Origin: JACMLC01 sp963720235
GTDB lineage: Bacteria; Acidobacteriota; Blastocatellia; Pyrinomonadales; Pyrinomonadaceae
Length of the DNA: 64,000 nt
Reading direction: 5' to 3'
NCBI GenBank assembly: GCA_963720235.1
Contig: OY970389.1
Location: 806,001-870,000 of the forward strand
Shown here: positions 58,255-64,000 of the stretch, piece by piece
Position numbering within the stretch: position 1 is the first letter of the stretch
Layout: every line of letters begins with the position of its first letter
Made by a program: the position numbers and the translations under genes
Notes under the pieces: generated by a model
The model's database searches: none
The model's input: the letters and a program-made list of their open reading frames with translations, nothing else
Told to the model about the DNA's origin: nothing

Positions 58255-61002
58255 TTAATCCTTAAACGGGCCTTCGCCCAAAAGCTTCTGCCCGCCGAGC
58301 GAAGTATGGAAACTGTAAACCGCCAGCGCGACCGTGACAATCAGGCCCAGCACAAAAACACTCGCATACCAGGCAGAGAATTCCGCAGTCACCGGATAGA
58401 AAATCATCAGATGAAAAACGAAGTTCGCAGTAATCAAAGCCAGCAGTCCATAGCGCAGCAACACGAAGATAAACAGCACAGCATAGAGACCTACAAACAG
58501 GATGCCTGTCAGCGGCATGCCTTCCGAAACTGCGCCGAGACTGATTGCGCTCGTGACTATTAACCAACCGATGAAGGCCATCAGCCATTGCTTGCGCACG
58601 ATGATTAAAACCAGTAGCAAGAGAAACAGGATGATGAATGACATTAAGATGCAGGCGAAAATCTGATAGCCGAGCGCAGAGACAAACGAGCGCAGACCGA
58701 AAAGCTCAACGCTGTCATCCATGAAAGGGATGCCCGGAGTTTGTCCAATCCATTTCGGGAAAGCGAAGGACAATTCCTCAAGCAGCATGAGACCGACACC
58801 GCAGGCTGCGCCGATGAGCATGTCTTTGCCAACCAGCGGGTCGCGAAAGCCTCCGGCCAGCAGGCGATTCCACCCGATAATCCGCCCCGGCCAACGCCGC
58901 CTGACAAACGGCTCAAACGCTATATACATCAGCCAGACAAAGACAGCCCAGAACAACATCCATTGCAGGTTCGCAATAAAAGAGAAAATCTCTTCCGCAG
59001 TCTGAATGTGATGCGCGTTGATGACCCAGTTGACGAGGAAGACTGTGAACATAAAAACGGCTACGCGGAAAGCTCCCCTGCGGTCTCCTCTTCCGAGTTG
59101 CAGATTTTTGAGCGCAATCAGCACGCTCCCCACCAGCACAACGACAAAGACGGAGATTAGAAAAATAAGCTGCACTCTCGAAGTGTCGCTCTCGCGCAAG
59201 CCGGTTTGCCGGACAGGTCTGTCCCACTCGTCAACAAGCTCAAAATAGACAGGCTTGCCGGCAAAGCTCGCGGCCTCTATGTGCAACTTCAACTGCGGCT
59301 GTTCCGGGTAAACTCCATCCCAAGCGATGCGCGTGTCATATGCGTGTGGCGGAACCCATGTGGATGCTGCTTGCTGGAAAAGAGATTGATTGAGCCCTGC
59401 CTCTGCAAAGAGGATTGACCAGTCGGGTGTTTGTGGGCCACTGGTCGGCGCATCTCTTTGCGGCGGCACGCCTGTGAAAGAGCGCAGCCGCCCGCGCATG
59501 TCCAGCGTGATGCCTGTCATCCCTGAAATATTCTCTGTCGGAAAATCCTGCGTGATGTCACGCGCGTCGCCCGTCTGAAGATATTGAGGACTCTGGCGAT
59601 ACCAGAAATAGATTGCCGCGGGCTGACCGCTCCTGAGCTTCTCCCATCTCTTGGGCGAAGCATCATTGTCCTTGATGTATTGCAGATAGCTTCTATCAGT
59701 GCCGATGCCATACGCGCTATCAGTCGGAGGCTCTGTATAGCCGAGCCTCTTGGTGATTTCGCTCGCGCGCTCCTGCAAAACATCTGCTGACTTTTCCATG
59801 GGCGTCTGCCTGTAGAGGAAGACATCTTTGGAAAGGAAGCAGACAAGGCCGAGCAGAGCCAGCACGGAAGCGAGTAGGCCGAGGGCCACAGCCGGACGCA
59901 TGACTCCTTCCATCGGCGCGGCGGCGACCATCTCCGGCGAAGGCGTCTCGCCAGCCGCGAGTGCAGCCGCAAGTGGGTCGCCTCCCGGCAGCAGCGCGGC
60001 CACTTGCAGCGCGGAAGCCGGACGCTCCTTCGGCTCGTTTTCCAGACAACGAAGAATGGCGCGCTCGACCAGCGGGTCTATATCTTTGACCAGATGCGTA
60101 GGATTCGTCGGCGTGCCTTCCTTCCGCATCCGTATCAAATCGCCGAGCGTCTTGGCATCATAAGCACGCTTGCCAGTAAAGACTTCATAGAGCACAAGGC
60201 CGAGCGCGTAGATGTCGCTCTGCTTTGAGACTTCCTGACCGGCAAGCTGTTCGGGAGCCATATAGGCCGGAGTCCCTGCATGAAGCTCGTCATCTCTGAA
60301 CTCTTCCGACAGCCCTGCGAGACCGAAATCAAGAATCCTCACATTGCCTTCGCCGTCAATCATCACATTGGCCGGCTTGAGGTCTCTATGGAGAACGCCG
60401 TTGTCATGCGCCGCCGCTACCCCTGCGCAAAGCTGGCGCGAAATCTCAAGCGCCTTGTCATGCGGCAGGCGGCCTATGCGTTTAAGGAGCGATGACAGTT
60501 CTTCTCCCTTGATGTACTCCATTGAGAGAAAGCTCAATCCATCAATCTCGCCTATGTCATACACGCGGCAGACATTGCGATGAGAGATTTGACGCGCGAC
60601 ACGCACTTCTCTGTGAAAGCGCGTGAGTGCAACTCCATCTGTCGCCAAAGCTTCTGGCAGAAATTTGAGCGCGACCGTTTGGCCCAATTTGAGGTCGTCC
60701 GCGCGATAGACTTCGCCCATCCCGCCGCGGCCCAGAAGGCCGACGATGCGATAACGGCCAGCGAGCATTGTGCCAGGCACAAAGCTTGCGCCGTCCAGCG
60801 ATTCATGCGAAGAGAAGGTGCTCTTTCCCGTCGAAGCTCTTGGTCTGACGCTGGGTTGTTGCGGAGTATCAAAGCGGCGCGTCGCGGATTCCAGCACGGT
60901 CGGGTCGCTGCTCCGGCTGCCGCTCGATAACTGCGCCCCGCAACCAGGGCAGGAGTCTCTATGACCCTCGATGTTGGTTGAGCATGTCGGGCAGGTCAAC
61001 AT
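58255..61002 (-). CDS. Membrane Ser/Thr protein kinase with multi-pass C-terminal domain
   Basis: This 915-residue protein has a zinc ribbon (CPTCSTNIEGHRDSCPGCG), a linker, and a Hanks-type kinase domain (about 84-345) with LLGRGGMGEVYRADD, VALKF, HRDLKPANV, ILDFGLAG and GTPAYMAPEQ. A TM helix follows near 375 (ALGLLASVLALLGLVCFLS), then an extracytoplasmic stretch of about 220 residues (TRIAWDGVYPEQPQLKLHIEA) and about nine further helices to the end. I recognise no family for the C-terminal membrane part. The membrane part may sense something and control the kinase. The start could alternatively be at 61023. Confidence 0.88.
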   Translation of the reverse strand: MLTCPTCSTNIEGHRDSCPGCGAQLSSGSRSSDPTVLESATRRFDTPQQPSVRPRASTGKSTFSSHESLDGASFVPGTMLAGRYRIVGLLGRGGMGEVYRADDLKLGQTVALKFLPEALATDGVALTRFHREVRVARQISHRNVCRVYDIGEIDGLSFLSMEYIKGEELSSLLKRIGRLPHDKALEISRQLCAGVAAAHDNGVLHRDLKPANVMIDGEGNVRILDFGLAGLSEEFRDDELHAGTPAYMAPEQLAGQEVSKQSDIYALGLVLYEVFTGKRAYDAKTLGDLIRMRKEGTPTNPTHLVKDIDPLVERAILRCLENEPKERPASALQVAALLPGGDPLAAALAAGETPSPEMVAAAPMEGVMRPAVALGLLASVLALLGLVCFLSKDVFLYRQTPMEKSADVLQERASEITKRLGYTEPPTDSAYGIGTDRSYLQYIKDNDASPKRWEKLRSGQPAAIYFWYRQSPQYLQTGDARDITQDFPTENISGMTGITLDMRGRLRSFTGVPPQRDAPTSGPQTPDWSILFAEAGLNQSLFQQAASTWVPPHAYDTRIAWDGVYPEQPQLKLHIEAASFAGKPVYFELVDEWDRPVRQTGLRESDTSRVQLIFLISVFVVVLVGSVLIALKNLQLGRGDRRGAFRVAVFMFTVFLVNWVINAHHIQTAEEIFSFIANLQWMLFWAVFVWLMYIAFEPFVRRRWPGRIIGWNRLLAGGFRDPLVGKDMLIGAACGVGLMLLEELSFAFPKWIGQTPGIPFMDDSVELFGLRSFVSALGYQIFACILMSFIILFLLLLVLIIVRKQWLMAFIGWLIVTSAISLGAVSEGMPLTGILFVGLYAVLFIFVLLRYGLLALITANFVFHLMIFYPVTAEFSAWYASVFVLGLIVTVALAVYSFHTSLGGQKLLGEGPFKD

Positions 61003-61091
61003 GGCGGCGCATTGTATCACCAACCAATTTATGAGAAAGAGAAAACATTAAGCCGTTCGTCACCAAAACAATTCCATTCGTCCCACTAGCC

Positions 61092-61120
61092 TTGACATAG
61101 ACTGCCGCAAACGTTACTAA
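61092..61120 (+). promoter_or_regulatory. Candidate σ70-type promoter for the S46 peptidase
   Basis: TTGACA (61092-61097) is followed after 17 nt by TACTAA (61115-61120). The distance to ATG 61201 is about 80 nt. The -35 box is perfect and the spacing is optimal. Confidence 0.6.
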
Positions 61121-61200
61121 TCAGGCATCCATTTTGGAGAGCAAAGTGATCTAAATCCCTCTCTCTACTGAGAAACAATTTCCCCATTTGAGGATTGAAA

Positions 61201-63288
61201 ATGAGATTAAGAAGATTCTTCTGCGCGCTGCTGCTGACGGCATTCGCGCTTCCGGCTCTGAACCTCTCGACGGTGCGCGCGGACGAAGGCATGTGGCCTT
61301 TCAACAACGTGCCACGCGCAGAGATTAAACGCAAGTACAACTTTGAAATCACGGACGCATGGCTCAAGAAAGTGCAGCTGGCTTCCGTGCGTTTTAACAA
61401 CGGCGGCTCTGGCTCTTTCGTCTCGCCGGACGGCCTTGTGCTCACCAACTATCACATCGTCGAAGACATCGTCGGCGAACTCTCGACAGCCGAAAAGGAT
61501 TACAGCAAGGAAGGCTTTATGGCGCGCACGCGCGCAGAGGAGCAGAAAGCTCCGAGCCTTGAATTGAATGTCCTGATGAGTATCGAAGATGTGACGGAGC
61601 GTGTGAGCAACTCTGTCAAAGCAGGAGCTTCGTCGGCAGAGGCTGCGGATGCGCGCCGCGCGGAGATTATCGCGATTGAGGCTGAATCGCTGAAAGCGAC
61701 GGGCCTGCGCTCGGATGTCGTCACGCTCTATCAGGGCGGGCGTTACAATCTTTATCGCTACAAAAAATACACGGACGTGCGCCTCGTCTTCGCGCCTGAA
61801 TTTCAGGCTGCATTCTTTGGCGGCGACCCGGACAATTTCACCTACCCGCGCTTCAACATAGACATGGCCCTGGTTCGCGTCTATGAAAATGACAAGCCCT
61901 TGAAGGTCGAAAATTATTTCAAGTGGTCGAAGAGCGGGCCGAAAGAAAATGAGCTTGTTTTTGTCACAGGGCATCCCGGCTCGACTGCGCGCCTGAATAC
62001 TGTGGGCCATTTGGAATACCTGCGCGACACGGGCGTGCCGCTCATCCTGCGCTGGCTCGAAAGCAGAGAAGCCATGCTCAAGAAATATATGGAGCTGGGC
62101 GAAGAGCAGACTCGCCGCGCACAGAACGAACTGAACAGCGTGCAGAACTCCATCAAAGTTTACAGGGGACAATATGCCGGACTGCGCGACAAATCACTGA
62201 TGGATAGAAAGCACAAGTCCGAAGACGCTCTTCGCAAATCCGTCAATGCCGATGCCAGAAAGATGAAGGAATACGGAGATGCGTGGGATGCTATCTCGCA
62301 GGGACGCAAAGGCCAGCCAGCTTACGAGCCCATACGCAGGCTCTTTGACGCCGCCGCCGCATTCGATACGAAGTATTTCTCGCTGGCCCGCAATCTAGTG
62401 CGGATGGCGATGGAGAATGAGAAGCCGAACGCGGAACGGCTGCCGGAATTTACGGACGCGCGCCGCGCCTCGCTCGAACTCGGTCTCTATTCGCCCGCGC
62501 CAATCTATGACGATTACGAGAAGATAAAGCTGGCGTCGTCACTCGCCTTTATGACGGAAGTGCTCGGCGCAGACAACGAGTTGGCAAAGCGTGTCCTCAA
62601 TGGCAAGACTCCAGAAGCACGCGCGCAGGAGTTGATTGACGGCACGAAGCTCAAGGACGTAGAGTTTCGCAAATCTCTGGCGGCTGGCGGCATCAAAGCC
62701 ATCGAATCTTCAACCGACCCGATGATTATGCTCGCGCGCAGCATAGACAAAGAGGCGCGCGAGGTGCGCAAGCGTTATGATGAAGAAGTCATCAGCGTCG
62801 AGCGCACAAATTATGCCAAGATTGCACGCGCAATCTTTGAGACCGAAGGCGATAAGGTGTACCCGGATGCGACCTTCACACTGCGCCTCTCTTACGGAGC
62901 AGTGAAAGGCTACATGGAGAACGGCAAGAAGGTTGCGCCCTTCACCACGCTCGGCGGTCTGTATGAACGCGCCGATAGTTTTAAGCACAAGTTCCCGCAT
63001 GTCTTGCCCGCGCGTTGGATGGAAAAGAAATCTGCGCTTGACCTCAAGACGCCGTTCAATTTCGTTTCGACCAACGACATCACGGGCGGCAACTCCGGCT
63101 CGCCGACCATCAACAAGAACATGGAACTCGTCGGCCTGATTTTCGACGGCAACATTCAATCCATCGTCGGCGATTTCAGCTACGATGAATCTGTCAATCG
63201 CGCCATCTCGGTTGATTCGCGCGGGATGATTGAAATCCTGCGCAAAGTCTTCGAGATGAACGAGCTGGCAGATGAGCTGACGAAGTAA
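61201..63288 (+). CDS. S46-family dipeptidyl-peptidase (DPP7/DPP11-like)
   Basis: This 695-residue exported serine peptidase has a signal peptide (MRLRRFFCALLLTAFALPALN). The mature N-terminus shows EGMWPFNNVP, typical of the family. The chymotrypsin-like triad is visible: His85 in TNYHIVED, Asp in the NFTYPRFNIDMALVRVY region near 225 and Ser632 in GGNSGSP. The helical regulatory domain lies between. S46 enzymes release dipeptides from the N-terminus. Whether it prefers hydrophobic or acidic P1 residues cannot be decided safely here. GAGG lies 7 nt before ATG 61201. Confidence 0.94.
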   Translation: MRLRRFFCALLLTAFALPALNLSTVRADEGMWPFNNVPRAEIKRKYNFEITDAWLKKVQLASVRFNNGGSGSFVSPDGLVLTNYHIVEDIVGELSTAEKDYSKEGFMARTRAEEQKAPSLELNVLMSIEDVTERVSNSVKAGASSAEAADARRAEIIAIEAESLKATGLRSDVVTLYQGGRYNLYRYKKYTDVRLVFAPEFQAAFFGGDPDNFTYPRFNIDMALVRVYENDKPLKVENYFKWSKSGPKENELVFVTGHPGSTARLNTVGHLEYLRDTGVPLILRWLESREAMLKKYMELGEEQTRRAQNELNSVQNSIKVYRGQYAGLRDKSLMDRKHKSEDALRKSVNADARKMKEYGDAWDAISQGRKGQPAYEPIRRLFDAAAAFDTKYFSLARNLVRMAMENEKPNAERLPEFTDARRASLELGLYSPAPIYDDYEKIKLASSLAFMTEVLGADNELAKRVLNGKTPEARAQELIDGTKLKDVEFRKSLAAGGIKAIESSTDPMIMLARSIDKEAREVRKRYDEEVISVERTNYAKIARAIFETEGDKVYPDATFTLRLSYGAVKGYMENGKKVAPFTTLGGLYERADSFKHKFPHVLPARWMEKKSALDLKTPFNFVSTNDITGGNSGSPTINKNMELVGLIFDGNIQSIVGDFSYDESVNRAISVDSRGMIEILRKVFEMNELADELTK

Positions 63289-63311
63289 ATAAAAAGTCAG
63301 CAGGTCAAACT

Positions 63312-63375
63312 AAAAAGGCAAAAGTGAGGACAAATGGTTTATCCTTACTTTTGCCTTTTTATCTTTTTAACTTTT
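63312..63375. repeat. Word-type inverted repeat, family I (AAAAGGC)
   Basis: Arms 63312-63334 and 63338-63360 pair over 23 nt with two mismatches around a 3-nt loop (TGG). Further CTTTTTAACTTTTGAC words follow. Read forward the stem ends in TTTTT, so it would also act as an intrinsic terminator of the S46 gene. Confidence 0.88.
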
Positions 63376-63389
63376 GACGGGTGCTTGTG

Positions 63390-64000
63390 ATGAGCGAAAC
63401 ATTTGCAGAACACGAGGGCGGGGATGCGCTCTCTGCCGCATTGAGCGTGACCAATACTGTGAAGAACGCAGACGGCTTTGATGAGTTGAGCGCGGCCATC
63501 GCCTTGAGATATGCCGAGCGCGAAGAGTTTGAGCGCGCAGTCGAGATTGCAGACACGATTAACGACCCGTACACGCTTGAGAAAACGCTGGCGGACATCG
63601 CTGTCAAATGCGCCTCGACAGGAGACGAAGCTTATGCCTTCGAGTTGATTGAATCGCTCGAAGACCTTTCGCATCAGGCGACGGCCATGACGCGCATCTC
63701 CATCGCACACGCCGCGCGCGGAGAATTCGACCGCGCCACAGAAATCGCTTCCGGCATGGAAGACAACTCAAACCTGCTCGCGGAGATTGCCGCGCTCTCT
63801 GCTTCGCAGGGAGATTTTGAACGCGCTCTGAATATCGCGGAGACGATAGACTTTCCGCTCTCACGCGCTCTGGCGTTTGCGCGAATTGCCGAAGGCTATC
63901 TCAAAGCCGGAGATGCGGCTGAGGCTGCGCAGCTTCTCTCGCAGGCTCTCGAAGAAACTCTTGGTATAGAGATGGATGATGAGCGTGATGCGGTGCGCAC
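63390..64000 (+). CDS. Helical-repeat protein (5' part, cut by window end)
   Basis: The frame opens at ATG 63390 (MSETFAEHEGGDALSAALSV) and stays open for 203 codons to the window end. The text consists of about 30-residue helical repeats, e.g. LRYAEREEFERAVEIADTIN, AHAARGEFDRATEIASGMED and ASQGDFERALNIAETIDF. They resemble TPR/pentatricopeptide-like repeats with the recurring (E)FERAxEIAxxIxD pattern. No signal peptide is visible, so it is probably cytoplasmic. The function is unknown, and the true C-terminus lies outside the window. Confidence 0.8.
   Translation, partial: MSETFAEHEGGDALSAALSVTNTVKNADGFDELSAAIALRYAEREEFERAVEIADTINDPYTLEKTLADIAVKCASTGDEAYAFELIESLEDLSHQATAMTRISIAHAARGEFDRATEIASGMEDNSNLLAEIAALSASQGDFERALNIAETIDFPLSRALAFARIAEGYLKAGDAAEAAQLLSQALEETLGIEMDDERDAVR

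Overview
The window is a chromosomal stretch of a Gram-negative, moderately GC-rich bacterium. The gene content suggests Acidobacteriota, probably a Blastocatellia-like lineage. The pointers are a VWFA-related protein of the acidobacterial type, many zinc-ribbon/FHA/Ser-Thr-kinase proteins, a multi-permease MacB-type exporter, paired secreted VCBS/FG-GAP proteins, and S46, S41 and S9 peptidases. This placement is an inference from gene content; no rRNA or other phylogenetic marker was compared.

Layout. 1-9.2 kb (mostly minus strand): psuG, a YihY/BrkB membrane protein, an MscS channel with a cyclic-nucleotide domain, lepB, rnc, a secreted Thr/Pro-tailed protein and a stand-alone penicillin-binding transpeptidase. 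9.6-15.8 kb (plus): an NtrB/NtrC-like two-component pair, DUF4126 and DUF4349 proteins, a DsbD-N-like lipoprotein and two small envelope proteins. 16-29.5 kb: a small HTH protein, S9 peptidase, a membrane protein, VWA protein, LysW-like zinc ribbon, S41 protease, glycosyltransferase, GNAT, pdxJ, ruvB and atpDC. 29.8-36.5 kb: a methylmalonyl-CoA-mutase-type large subunit, TonB-like protein, OppD/OppF ATPases and a YIP1 protein. 36.6-45.8 kb (minus): one HlyD-like adaptor, one ABC ATPase and five tandem MacB/FtsX permeases. 46.2-53.1 kb (plus): a zinc-ribbon/FHA/kinase/TPR/SpoIIE-phosphatase signalling block. 53.3-57.5 kb: two tandem VCBS-repeat secreted proteins. 57.7-64 kb: an HhH protein, a large membrane kinase, an S46 dipeptidyl-peptidase and the start of a repeat protein cut by the window end.

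The most unusual signal lies between genes. Twenty-five loci carry inverted repeats whose arms are built from tandem 7- or 8-nt words. At least nine different words are used (for example GGCGCAAA, GACTCCA, ACTGCCC, AACTGAA, AAATCAA, GGATGAA, CACAGAGA), but the architecture is the same: arm of about 18-34 nt, short AT-rich loop, complementary arm. They sit directly against stop codons, sometimes supply the stop codon, and separate successive cistrons of the five-permease operon with different words. Three further loci carry a second, REP-like palindrome class. No transposase, CRISPR array, tRNA or rRNA gene was recognised.
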